A program made the translations under genes and the position numbers. From Nitrincola sp048264025 (GTDB lineage Bacteria > Pseudomonadota > Gammaproteobacteria > Pseudomonadales > Balneatricaceae), in the NCBI RefSeq assembly GCF_048264025.1, contig NZ_JBLXDN010000014.1:1-64000 (forward strand): a stretch of DNA of 64,000 nucleotides, given 5' to 3'. Below, piece after piece: positions 54,613 to 62,700 of this stretch. Each line of letters starts with the position of its first letter. The first letter of the stretch is position 1. The notes under the pieces are model-generated. The model worked only from the letters and a program-made list of their open reading frames with translations, did not search any database and was not told the DNA's origin.

Positions 54613-55575
54613 ATGAAAGATACTCTGCCACTATTGATAGCAACAGATTTTCGTCCGCTAGAGCGTGAAGGATTGGCTGTACTGCAGGCGAATATTACCC
54701 TCAAGTGCAACCAATCCTGCTTTCACTGTCATGTTGCCTCCAGTCCCAAACGCACTGAAATGATGAGCGATGAGGCATTGGAGCTGCTACTGCAAATGCT
54801 CGATCAACACCCGGAGATACATACGCTGGATATTACTGGCGGTGCACCTGAACTGCATCCACGGTTTCAGTGGCTGGTCAGACAGGCGCGTCAGCGCGGT
54901 GTAACGGTGATTGATCGTTGTAATCTCACTATCTTGTCCGAACCTGGTTTTGAGAGCATGGCGGCCTTTTTGGCTGAGCAGCAGGTCGATATTGTCGCCT
55001 CCTTGCCCTGCTATTCAGCCGACAATGTTAACGCGCAGCGCGGAGATGGGGTCTTCGATGCCAGTATTGCCGGGCTAAAGCAGCTAAATGCATTGGGCTA
55101 TGGCGTAGACGGCACCGGCCTGACGTTGAATCTGGTGTATAACCCTTTGGGTCCGGCTTTGCCGCCCTCGCAGGTTGATCTGCAAGCGGCTTATAAGCGC
55201 GAGTTGAAGGTGCATTTCGGCATAGAGTTTAATCAGCTGTTTACCCTGGCGAATATGCCGATTCAGCGCTTTGGCAGTACCCTGATCAGTAAGGGTCAGT
55301 TCGACAGCTATATGCAGCTATTGAAGGATAACTTCAACGCCGCAACGCTACCTGATCTGATGTGTCGCAATACCCTGTCAATGGATTACTTAGGGCAGGT
55401 GTATGATTGCGATTTTAACCAGCAGCTTAAATTGCATGCCGGCAGCTCAGTTGAGCCCCGGCATTTACGTGATTACCTGGATCTGGACCTGAAAGGCCTG
55501 CCAATCAAAGTGGCAGACCATTGTTATGGCTGTACCGCCGGACAGGGTAGCAGTTGCGGTGGTGCGCTATCCTAA
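54613..55575 (+). CDS. arsS: ArsS-type radical SAM protein with Cys-rich C-terminus
   Basis: 320 residues. The 4Fe-4S radical SAM motif is CNQSCFHCH (about residues 32-40), followed by DITGGAPELHPRF. The C-terminal Cys-rich domain has CRNTLSMDYLGQVYDCDFN and HCYGCTAGQGSSCGG at the end. Members of this family (rSAM/Cys-rich, some with selenocysteine) include ArsS, which adds a 5'-deoxyadenosyl group to dimethylated arsenic in arsenosugar synthesis. All positions here are Cys, so no selenocysteine is needed. The transferases and phosphorylase nearby support such a pathway. Confidence 0.82.
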   Translation: MKDTLPLLIATDFRPLEREGLAVLQANITLKCNQSCFHCHVASSPKRTEMMSDEALELLLQMLDQHPEIHTLDITGGAPELHPRFQWLVRQARQRGVTVIDRCNLTILSEPGFESMAAFLAEQQVDIVASLPCYSADNVNAQRGDGVFDASIAGLKQLNALGYGVDGTGLTLNLVYNPLGPALPPSQVDLQAAYKRELKVHFGIEFNQLFTLANMPIQRFGSTLISKGQFDSYMQLLKDNFNAATLPDLMCRNTLSMDYLGQVYDCDFNQQLKLHAGSSVEPRHLRDYLDLDLKGLPIKVADHCYGCTAGQGSSCGGALS

Positions 55576-55589
55576 CAGTTGGATGGCGG

Positions 55590-56456
55590 TTATTTTAACA
55601 ACAGGCTGATCCGCTCACAGGTTGCACTATCCATCGCCTCCAGCGGTGTCACCAGACCGCTGGCCAATGCACTGTGGGCAATAGATTCCGGCCAGGTTTG
55701 TGCCAGCTGTTTAATCGCGGCCAGGGCAATTTTTTGTGCTGTCTGTGCATTTTTCATCAGATTGCCGATGGCATAATCAGCACTGACATGGGGCTCTTTA
55801 GGGTGCCAGCAGTCATAGTCTGTCACCATACCCAAGGAGGCATAGGCTATTTGTGCTTCCCGCGCCAGACGCGCTTCCGGCATGTTGGTCATACCGATAA
55901 TCCCCGCCCCCATACTTCGGTACCAGTGAGATTCTGCCTGGGTAGAGAACTGTGGCCCTTCTATACAGATATAGGTTTTATGCTGGTGCAGTTTGACCGC
56001 ATCGTCGCCTTGCAGTTGCTGCACGGCATCGGCGAGCAGGCTGGTCAGGGCGGGGCAGACGGGTTGAGACAGGGCGACATGGGCCACGGCTCCGGCGCCA
56101 AAAAAACTATTCGGTCGTTGCCGGGTCATATCGATATATTGATCCGGCAGTACCATATCCAGCGGTGCAATCTCCTCACTCAGGGAGCCTACTGCTGAAA
56201 AGGAGATCAGGTAGCGCACGCCCAGCTGTTTCATCGCATAAATATTGGCCTGATAGGGGACTTCGCCCGGCAGTAGCCGGTGCCCTCGTCCGTGGCGTGC
56301 CAGAAAAACCACCGGGATGCCCTGTATCCGGCCACTCACTAGGCTGTCTGAAGGAGCACCATACGGGGTGCTGAGCTGGTGTTCCTGACGATCTTCAAGG
56401 TCTGGCATATCGTACAAGCCACTACCGCCAAGAATGCCGATTTTTATGTCTGTCAT
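55590..56456 (-). CDS. mtnP: S-methyl-5'-thioadenosine phosphorylase-like protein
   Basis: 288 residues of the purine nucleoside phosphorylase family. Phosphate-binding GGSGLYDM and LARHGRGHRLLPGEVPYQAN, SAVGSL, the methylthio-pocket TNMPEARLAREA, and base-binding VTDYDCWHP point to MTA phosphorylase rather than plain PNP. It frees adenine from 5'-modified adenosines. It converges with arsS (14 bases apart) and diverges from the FAD oxidoreductase. It may cleave the ArsS product or 5'-deoxyadenosine, or serve ordinary MTA recycling. Confidence 0.88.
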   Translation of the reverse strand: MTDIKIGILGGSGLYDMPDLEDRQEHQLSTPYGAPSDSLVSGRIQGIPVVFLARHGRGHRLLPGEVPYQANIYAMKQLGVRYLISFSAVGSLSEEIAPLDMVLPDQYIDMTRQRPNSFFGAGAVAHVALSQPVCPALTSLLADAVQQLQGDDAVKLHQHKTYICIEGPQFSTQAESHWYRSMGAGIIGMTNMPEARLAREAQIAYASLGMVTDYDCWHPKEPHVSADYAIGNLMKNAQTAQKIALAAIKQLAQTWPESIAHSALASGLVTPLEAMDSATCERISLLLK

Positions 56457-56630
56457 ACTGTTATCCTAATACACTGCGTGCGTCATCAAGTCTGCACAAG
56501 GGGTTTGAGGCAGATACTTAGACTGAGTCGAAGCCAAGTGTTAAAACTTACACCAGCTGTGTAAGGAAACCCAGTTGAATCCGACTTAAGTGTAAATAGA
56601 ATCAACGAAAACAGGGCCATAGGAGTTGCC

Positions 56631-57734
56631 GTGCCAAAACGCCTTATCCTACTCGGGGGTGGTCATGCTCATTTGCGGGTACTTAAACATTTAATTGAGC
56701 ATAAGCCCGCTGAATTAGAAGTGCTGTTGGTGTCGCCATCTCCCTGGCAATACTATTCAGGCATGCTGCCTGGGTTGCTGGCCGGTGATTATGCGTTGCA
56801 GGATTGCCGTGTGGATTTGGCCAGTATAGCCCGACGTGCCGGTGTGTCACTGATTATAGCCGCCGTAGAGCACTGGGATGCGCCGCAGCGCTTGCTGGAC
56901 CTTAGCGATGGCCGATCACTGAGTTATGACTTGCTGTCGGTCAATACCGGCAGTGAAACACAGCTTGGCGAACTGCAGGCGGTAGGCGATGTGTTGTTAC
57001 CCATCAAGCCGCTGGACCACTTTTATCAACGCTGTCAGCAGCTGTTTGATGCCTATGCTCCAGGTGATACAGCGACAGTGGCTGTGGTGGGCGGTGGTGC
57101 GGCGGGTGCTGAAATCGCCATGGCGGTGCAGCAGGCATTGCAAACGCGCAGTTTGTGTGCAGATACTCTATTAATCACTGGGAAGTGTGGCGTATTAGCC
57201 GGGCATGCAAACGCGGTGAAGCGTCGACTGCGGCAGTTGCTCCAGCATAAGGGTATTGAGGTGATCGCCTCGCGTGCCCGTGCGATCGAGCCGGGCAGGC
57301 TAGAGGTGGGCGACAAACAACTGAGGGTGGATCTGCTGATTGCTACAACGGGTGCACGCGCCCCCGACTGGTTAAAGCCAGCAGGTGTGTCTCTGGCCAA
57401 AGATGGTTTTATTGCGGTGAATGCCTGCCAGCAAAGCCTGTCACACCCTGAAGTGTTTGCCGTTGGTGATGTCGCCAGTCGCGTGGACAAACCGCTGGAC
57501 AAATCCGGTGTCCATGCCGTTAAAGCGGGTGGGGTGTTGTGCCATAATCTGCTGGCCGCCGCTAAGGCACAAACACTGAAACCCTATAAGCCCCGTCCGG
57601 TCAGTCTGTACCTGCTAAATACCGCTGATGGCAAGGCGCTGCTTTCCTGGGGGCCTTTAACGGCTCAGGGGGCTTGGGTGCTTAAATGGAAGCACTGGTT
57701 GGATAGCACATTTATCAGGGAATTTAATGAATAA
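56631..57734 (+). CDS. FAD-dependent pyridine nucleotide-disulfide oxidoreductase (SelD-associated type)
   Basis: 367 residues with a GTG start and AGGAG. The N-terminal LILLGGGHAHLRVLKHL (residues 4-20) and WQYYSGMLPGLLAGDY are typical of the oxidoreductase family found fused in front of selenophosphate synthetase SelD in some bacteria. A second Rossmann motif, VAVVGGGAAGAEIAMAV, is near residue 148, and AVGDVASR near 280. There is no CxxC redox pair, so it is NDH-2-like. Its end overlaps the next gene by eight bases. Confidence 0.82.
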   Translation: MPKRLILLGGGHAHLRVLKHLIEHKPAELEVLLVSPSPWQYYSGMLPGLLAGDYALQDCRVDLASIARRAGVSLIIAAVEHWDAPQRLLDLSDGRSLSYDLLSVNTGSETQLGELQAVGDVLLPIKPLDHFYQRCQQLFDAYAPGDTATVAVVGGGAAGAEIAMAVQQALQTRSLCADTLLITGKCGVLAGHANAVKRRLRQLLQHKGIEVIASRARAIEPGRLEVGDKQLRVDLLIATTGARAPDWLKPAGVSLAKDGFIAVNACQQSLSHPEVFAVGDVASRVDKPLDKSGVHAVKAGGVLCHNLLAAAKAQTLKPYKPRPVSLYLLNTADGKALLSWGPLTAQGAWVLKWKHWLDSTFIREFNE

Positions 57735-58416
57735 GCCTGCCGATATTTCGATTATTGTGCCTATCCTGAATGAGTCAGAGACGATTGGGCGTGAGCTGCC
57801 ACGGCTACAGCAGTTGAGTCAGCAAGGCTGTGAATTGATCTTTGTCGATGGTGGCAGTCGGGATGATTCAGTAGCACAGCTAAGTGCCACAGGAATGCGT
57901 GTAGTGCACTCAGCCCCTGGGCGGGCCAAACAAATGAATCTGGGAGCCGGTCTGGCGACTACCGAGCGGTTGTTATTCTTACATGTCGATACCCGTCTGC
58001 CGGATCAGGCTCCGGCCCTGATCTGTACCGCGTTGAGCAAAGATCAGAGCGGTCAATGGGGACGATTTGATGTCAGCATTGAAGGTCAGCACCCAATGCT
58101 CAAGTGTGTGAGCTGGATGATGAATCTACGCTCCCGGCTGACCGGAATGGCTACCGGGGATCAGGCAGTGTTTATCCGCCGTGACCTGTTTAATCGGGTA
58201 GGTGGTTTTCCACAGCAACCCTTAATGGAAGACATTGAGATCAGTCGGCGCTTGAAGCAACAGGCTCGTCCTGTCTGTCTCAAAGCCAAGGTGCAGACGT
58301 CCGGGCGGCGCTGGGAACAGCAGGGCGTTTGGCGCACAATACTGCTGATGTGGCGGCTACGCTTTGCCTACTGGCGCGGTGTGCCCGCCGAGCAACTGGC
58401 CAGGTTATATCGATGA
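57727..58416 (+). CDS. GT2-type glycosyltransferase, rSAM/selenodomain-associated transferase 2
   Basis: 229 residues of the GT-A fold. ISIIVPILNESETIGRELP opens the nucleotide-sugar domain, VDGGSRDDSV and FLHVDTRLP give the metal-binding acidic site, and LMEDIEISRRLKQQ the acceptor-side acidic motif. There are no membrane helices. From memory it fits TIGR04283 (transferase 2, rSAM/selenodomain-associated). It overlaps the oxidoreductase before it by eight bases and transferase 1 after it by four. The acceptor is unknown. Confidence 0.83.
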   Translation: MNKPADISIIVPILNESETIGRELPRLQQLSQQGCELIFVDGGSRDDSVAQLSATGMRVVHSAPGRAKQMNLGAGLATTERLLFLHVDTRLPDQAPALICTALSKDQSGQWGRFDVSIEGQHPMLKCVSWMMNLRSRLTGMATGDQAVFIRRDLFNRVGGFPQQPLMEDIEISRRLKQQARPVCLKAKVQTSGRRWEQQGVWRTILLMWRLRFAYWRGVPAEQLARLYR

Positions 58417-59045
58417 ACACACGTATCGTGATTTTTGCCAAAGCCCCACGGCCAGGTCAGGTCAAAACCCGTTTGATTCCAGCGCTGGGGGCTGAAGGCG
58501 CCGCCCGGCTAGCGGGTTATCTGCTCAACTCGACTGTTAAAGAAGCCTTACAAAGTCAGGCGGATAGCGTGGAACTCTGTGCATCCCCCAGTGTTAACGA
58601 TCCTGCCTGGGATGGGGTTAGTCTTCCCGAGGGTGTCAGATTGAGTGCACAAGGAAGCGGTGATCTGGGTGAGCGTATGGCAGGGGCCGTTCAACGTGTA
58701 TTGCATCAGGGGGAGCAGGTCATTCTGATTGGTACGGACTGTCCGGGTTTAACCCACCAGCGCTTGAACCAGGCGATAGCAGCGTTACAGACCCAGCGTG
58801 CAGTGATGTTTGAAGCACTGGATGGCGGTTATACCCTGCTGGGGTTGCAGGCGTTTGATCCTTCATTGTTTCGGCAGATTGATTGGAGTACCGAAAAAGT
58901 CAGTGCGCAAACCCAGCTGGCTTTTTCCAAGTTAGGCTGGCAATGTAAGGTTTTGGGACAGCTAGCGGATATTGACCGGCCAGAGGATCTGCGCTGGTTA
59001 CCATCTGCCTGGCTGGCTGAAGTCAAAGCGCCTATAAATAAGTGA
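58413..59045 (+). CDS. CofC-like transferase, rSAM/selenodomain-associated transferase 1
   Basis: 210 residues from ATG 58413, overlapping the previous stop by four bases; a frame from 58329 lies inside the preceding gene. RIVIFAKAPRPGQVKTRLIPALG near the N-terminus and ILIGTDCPGLT (about residue 107) are diagnostic of TIGR04282 (nucleotidyltransferase / glycosyltransferase-like). It probably activates or transfers a sugar or polyol moiety. Exact substrate unknown. Followed 10 bases later by the sigma factor. Confidence 0.83.
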   Translation: MNTRIVIFAKAPRPGQVKTRLIPALGAEGAARLAGYLLNSTVKEALQSQADSVELCASPSVNDPAWDGVSLPEGVRLSAQGSGDLGERMAGAVQRVLHQGEQVILIGTDCPGLTHQRLNQAIAALQTQRAVMFEALDGGYTLLGLQAFDPSLFRQIDWSTEKVSAQTQLAFSKLGWQCKVLGQLADIDRPEDLRWLPSAWLAEVKAPINK

Positions 59046-59055
59046 TCTTCAAGCT

Positions 59056-59676
59056 ATGTCTGAGCCAGACACACACAGCCCGACGGCTGAAGCCAATGGG
59101 GTAAATACACAGGATACGGCCGACCTGAATCGACGTTTGGGTAATTTGCGGCCCAGACTACTGGCGTTTGCCCGTTTACAGCTGAGTGATCGGGACATGG
59201 CTGAAGATGTGACTCAGGAAGCTATCACCGCCGCATGGCAGGGGCTGGCAGAGTTTCGTGGCGAATCGCAATTTGAAACCTGGGTATTTGGCATACTGCG
59301 CTTCAAAATTATTGATGAGATTCGCCGTAAGAAAGCCTTCAAGCCGATGAGTTTTGATGAGGCAAGTCTTGCGGATATTGATGGCTTTTTTAAAACCAGT
59401 GAAACCTGGAGCAAGGCCAGTGCACCTGCAAGCTGGAGTGAGCCTGATCAAGTGCTGGAGCAGGATCAGTTCTGGCAGGTGTTTGATATTTGTGTGTTTC
59501 ATTTGCCGGAAAATACCGCCAGGGTGTATTCCCTGCGCGAGATGATCGGTCTGGATACACAGGAAATCTGTGATTTGTTGCAGATCAGTGAACAGAACTG
59601 CTGGGTGATTCTGCATCGGGCCCGCCTGAAGCTGCGTGCCTGCCTGGAGAATGGCTGGTTCCTGAAAACGAGGTAA
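59056..59676 (+). CDS. Sigma-70-family (ECF-like) RNA polymerase sigma factor
   Basis: 206 residues. Region 2 (about 30-100) has DMAEDVTQEAITAAWQGL and ETWVFGILRFKIIDEIRRKK. Region 4 (about 150-200) has SLREMIGLDTQEICDLLQISEQNCWVILHRARLKLRACL. A linker of about 50 residues is longer than in most ECF factors. A family of such factors (TIGR02943 type) is paired with small zinc-finger partners. It probably controls its own cluster; no target promoter could be identified by eye. Confidence 0.85.
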   Translation: MSEPDTHSPTAEANGVNTQDTADLNRRLGNLRPRLLAFARLQLSDRDMAEDVTQEAITAAWQGLAEFRGESQFETWVFGILRFKIIDEIRRKKAFKPMSFDEASLADIDGFFKTSETWSKASAPASWSEPDQVLEQDQFWQVFDICVFHLPENTARVYSLREMIGLDTQEICDLLQISEQNCWVILHRARLKLRACLENGWFLKTR

Positions 59677-59683
59677 TGAACCA

Positions 59684-59899
59684 ATGAAATCGATGCGCTC
59701 CTGTAAGCACGCAACTGAGTTGATGTCCCAGCAATATGATCGCAGCCTGAAAAGACCTGAGCGTTTCTGGTTAGCCGCGCATTTGATGCTGTGTTATCAC
59801 TGCCGGCGTTGCCATCAGCAATTCAGCCTGCTGGAACAATCCTGCCAGGCGCGGCGTGAGCAGATGGAACAGAGCCCTAAAGGCAAACAGGATGCGTGA
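59684..59899 (+). CDS. Small zinc-finger protein, possible anti-sigma factor
   Basis: 71 residues. CKHATELMSQQYDR, then a HLMLCYHCRRC cluster, gives the HxxxCxxC zinc-binding pattern of anti-sigma (zf-HC2) domains. No membrane helix follows, so it would be a soluble regulator. It starts eight bases after the sigma factor stop, with GAGG upstream. The pairing with the sigma factor suggests it binds and holds it. The inducing signal is unknown; metal or thiol stress would suit the Cys cluster. Confidence 0.72.
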   Translation: MKSMRSCKHATELMSQQYDRSLKRPERFWLAAHLMLCYHCRRCHQQFSLLEQSCQARREQMEQSPKGKQDA

Positions 59900-59902
59900 T
59901 CT

Positions 59903-60367
59903 ATGCGTAACCGCCTGAAAACCCTGATTCCACCACCCGTCTATCTGCTGAGCTTTGCCGCGTTGATGTGGCTGATGAGTACTTACGTCCCACTCTATCA
60001 TTGGCTGGATATGCCCTGGCGCTATGCCGGTCTGTTGTTGATTTTTCTGGCTGGACTTTCCGATCTCTGGTCACTGAGTTTGTTTCTGAAGCTCCATACC
60101 ACCCCCAACCCCATGCGACCTGGTGCGGCGACACACCTGGTGACCACCGGGTTGTATCGCTACTCACGTAATCCTATGTACTTAGGCATGCTGGTGATGC
60201 TGATCGGCTGGTGGATCTGGCTGGGCAGCCTGACTCCAGTATTGCTGCTACCGGTGTTTATCTATCTGCTGGTAAAAATGCAGGTTGAACCGGAAGAGGA
60301 AGCACTTGAAGCTCACTTTGGTGATCGCTATCGGGAATATAAGAGCAGCGTTCGTCGCTGGCTTTAA
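59903..60367 (+). CDS. Isoprenylcysteine carboxyl methyltransferase-like membrane protein
   Basis: 154 residues. About four membrane helices with the SAM-binding, membrane-embedded methyltransferase motifs GLYRYSRNPMYLG (about residue 85-97) and VEPEEEALEAHFGDRYREY near the C-terminus (ICMT/PEMT family). Bacterial members methylate lipids, small molecules or mercaptans. It closes the sigma/zinc-finger operon, three bases after the previous stop. A link to the radical SAM pathway is positional only. Confidence 0.8.
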   Translation: MRNRLKTLIPPPVYLLSFAALMWLMSTYVPLYHWLDMPWRYAGLLLIFLAGLSDLWSLSLFLKLHTTPNPMRPGAATHLVTTGLYRYSRNPMYLGMLVMLIGWWIWLGSLTPVLLLPVFIYLLVKMQVEPEEEALEAHFGDRYREYKSSVRRWL

Positions 60368-60386
60368 ATGCCTGTAATCGCAAATG

Positions 60387-61733
60387 TCAGGACGCCGCCG
60401 CTATACGCTCTTCCAGGCGGCTGCGAATATAGGCGACATGCAAGCGCAGGTTGTAGAACTCTTCCATGTAGGATAGTGGCACTACGGTATCGGCGACGTC
60501 ATTTTCAAAGTTTCGCACCAGTTCCAGATCACTTTGCAATAGCGTCAGGGGGACGTCCGGCTTGGCCAGATCGTCATCAATAATGCGCAGTTTCTTATAC
60601 CAGCGGTAGATGCGGCGGCGAATACGCCAGCGGAAAGCTGGGGGTGCCATACGCATCAGTGGAATCATGATCGCGAGTAGCGGAATGATCAGAATCGCCA
60701 GTCGGTCGACGAGTGACGCGAGCCAGAAGGGCAGATGACGTTGGAGTATATTGGGGCCGCGATCCAGGTAGTATTCGGCATCTGATGAGATGGTGAGATC
60801 AGTTTGCTCCAGTGATGGGAAACGATTGTTATCAGCAATCAGATTGATACGACTCTGGTCCTGTTTGGCAGCTTCAATCAGCAGTTGCACCATCGAGCGA
60901 TGCACATCATTGCGGATGGCGATATAGGTGGCTGGCGCGATGAGTTGGATATCAGTTGCAGGTAGATTGGCGTTTAGATCGACAACACCCTGATACAGGG
61001 TGACGCCCGTCAGGTAGGGTAGGCGACGCGCCAGTGCCTGAGCGCGAGAAAAATTCATCACTTGCAGTGATGGATCAGAGAGTAACTCCATCATTAACGG
61101 CGCGTCGGGTGCCATAACAAAGGCAGCGGCATCAATTTCCCCTGCTTGTAATAGCGCCATCGCTTGTTGTCCGCCGTGCTCCAGTAACAAGTCATTATCG
61201 AGTGCTATATCCAGCAGTCCCGCTTCGTCTAGCAGGGCTGTAACCAGTTTGCGGGTGCCGCTACCTTCACCGCCTATGGCTACCTTCAGACCGCTGAGTT
61301 GGTCCAGGCGCGCGAGTTCTTGTGTATCTGACAGATTGACCGCATCCGGTCGGTAAAATACAAACAGCGGTTCCAGCGCCACGCTGACCACCGCTTGAAG
61401 TGGCAGGTCTTCGTCTTCAGGCAGCGTGCCACTCTGCACCAGCGCCGCATCCACTTCACCACTGAGCAGACGTTGCCAGTTATCTACCGAACCGGCGGTG
61501 TTGACCAGTTCCAGCTCAAAGCCACTGTCAGCAAAGGATTCGGCGTAGCGCTGCCCGGTTTGTTCGTAAGCACCGCCACTGCCACCAGTGGCTAGACTGA
61601 AACGGCTCGGCGGAGCAGGTTCAACGAATTGCCAGGCGATATAGAAAAACACCGCACCCAGCAGAATGAAGGGAATCAGTACGCGGATCGAGTCACTGAT
61701 CAGGGCAAAGAACAGACGCAGGTTTCTGGGCAT
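60387..61733 (-). CDS. Membrane-anchored TAXI-type solute-binding protein
   Basis: 448 residues. An N-terminal membrane helix (about 14-34), then the TAXI periplasmic binding domain (about 43-330) with ATGGSGGAYEQTGQRYAE, VNTAGSVDNWQRLLSGEVDAALVQSG and GGEGSGTRKLVTALL. A second membrane segment (about 343-365, LAILIIPLLAIMIPLM) and a charged cytoplasmic tail follow. Typical TAXI receptors are free periplasmic proteins next to TRAP permease genes; none are present here. A role as an anchored sensor or as partner of a distant TRAP permease is possible. Ligand unknown. Confidence 0.85.
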   Translation of the reverse strand: MPRNLRLFFALISDSIRVLIPFILLGAVFFYIAWQFVEPAPPSRFSLATGGSGGAYEQTGQRYAESFADSGFELELVNTAGSVDNWQRLLSGEVDAALVQSGTLPEDEDLPLQAVVSVALEPLFVFYRPDAVNLSDTQELARLDQLSGLKVAIGGEGSGTRKLVTALLDEAGLLDIALDNDLLLEHGGQQAMALLQAGEIDAAAFVMAPDAPLMMELLSDPSLQVMNFSRAQALARRLPYLTGVTLYQGVVDLNANLPATDIQLIAPATYIAIRNDVHRSMVQLLIEAAKQDQSRINLIADNNRFPSLEQTDLTISSDAEYYLDRGPNILQRHLPFWLASLVDRLAILIIPLLAIMIPLMRMAPPAFRWRIRRRIYRWYKKLRIIDDDLAKPDVPLTLLQSDLELVRNFENDVADTVVPLSYMEEFYNLRLHVAYIRSRLEERIAAAS

Positions 61734-61835
61734 TGGTTCGCTTTCCTTGTGGCTAACCCTTGAACTTTACCATGCTCAGTGATCAGCGCAATCGCTAGCG
61801 TACTTCAGCCCAGTATCAATAACCTGTGGTCAGTC

Positions 61836-62687
61836 TCAGCGCAACAAGAGTACAGGGATCTGGCTGTTCTGCAGCAGCTTGGTGGTGGTACTGCCAACCA
61901 GAAACTGACGTATGCGGGAGTGGCCGTAAGCACCCATCACCAGCAGGTCAATATTCAGTTCTTTCACGGTAGCATTGATCACCTTGTCGACATCACCGGC
62001 ACGAATTTCCTGAGTCACGTCAAATCCGGCTTTTTCCAGTTTGCTGGCGGCGGCTTTGAGTTCTTCGCGCAGGGTGTTGGTGTCCGCGCCTATGGTCAGC
62101 AGCGTACAGGGAATGCCTTTGAATAAGGGGCTGCTGGCGACCATGTCGACAACTTTTTTGGTGGTGGCGCTGCCGTCATAGGCGATCAGGAAGCGTTCCG
62201 GTACCCTGAAGTCACCCATGGTGATCAGCATCGGACGGTGCATTGTCCGGATAACGCTTTCCAGGTGGGTGCCAATATGTGATGCACTGTTTTCGTGGCT
62301 ACCTTCACGGCCCATGACCAGCAGGCGAATATCACCTTCTTGATCAGACAAACTCTCAATCAGGTCGCCATGCAGTTGCAGGGTTTCGGCTGTGTTTATG
62401 CCAGCGTCAGTGACGCGTTGCTTGGCGTCCTGCAGCATCAGGCGACCTTGCTCCTTGATGATTTTTGAACGCTGTTCATCCAGTTGCGAAAGTTCATCCA
62501 GCAGGTGTTCCCGCGTTCCCAGGCCGATATTGCCGCTCAGGTTAGCCTTGGCTGGTTTATCTGCTTTTTCAAGGATATGCAGGATCACCAGAGGCGCCTG
62601 CATTTGCTGGCTGGACCAGGCGGCATAATCGCAAACGGTTTCAGCCGTATGGTTAAAAGTGTCGATACACGCGATTACTTTGCTCAT
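61836..62687 (-). CDS. Tandem universal stress protein
   Basis: 283 residues with two UspA domains (about 1-140 and 150-283). Both ATP-binding motifs G-2x-G-9x-G(S/T) are intact: one near VMGREG (about 108-122), one near VMGAYGHSRIRQFLVGST (about 252-270). It lies 13 bases downstream of the SulP transporter gene on the same strand, so it is probably co-transcribed and may adjust anion transport to energy state. This coupling is inference from position. Confidence 0.9.
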   Translation of the reverse strand: MSKVIACIDTFNHTAETVCDYAAWSSQQMQAPLVILHILEKADKPAKANLSGNIGLGTREHLLDELSQLDEQRSKIIKEQGRLMLQDAKQRVTDAGINTAETLQLHGDLIESLSDQEGDIRLLVMGREGSHENSASHIGTHLESVIRTMHRPMLITMGDFRVPERFLIAYDGSATTKKVVDMVASSPLFKGIPCTLLTIGADTNTLREELKAAASKLEKAGFDVTQEIRAGDVDKVINATVKELNIDLLVMGAYGHSRIRQFLVGSTTTKLLQNSQIPVLLLR

Positions 62688-62700
62688 TATGTCTTCCTTA

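Noticed and set aside
54613..55575. Selenocysteine codon in the radical SAM protein
   Set aside because: All key positions are encoded by TGT/TGC, and the frame ends in a normal TAA (55573-55575). No internal TGA is read through.
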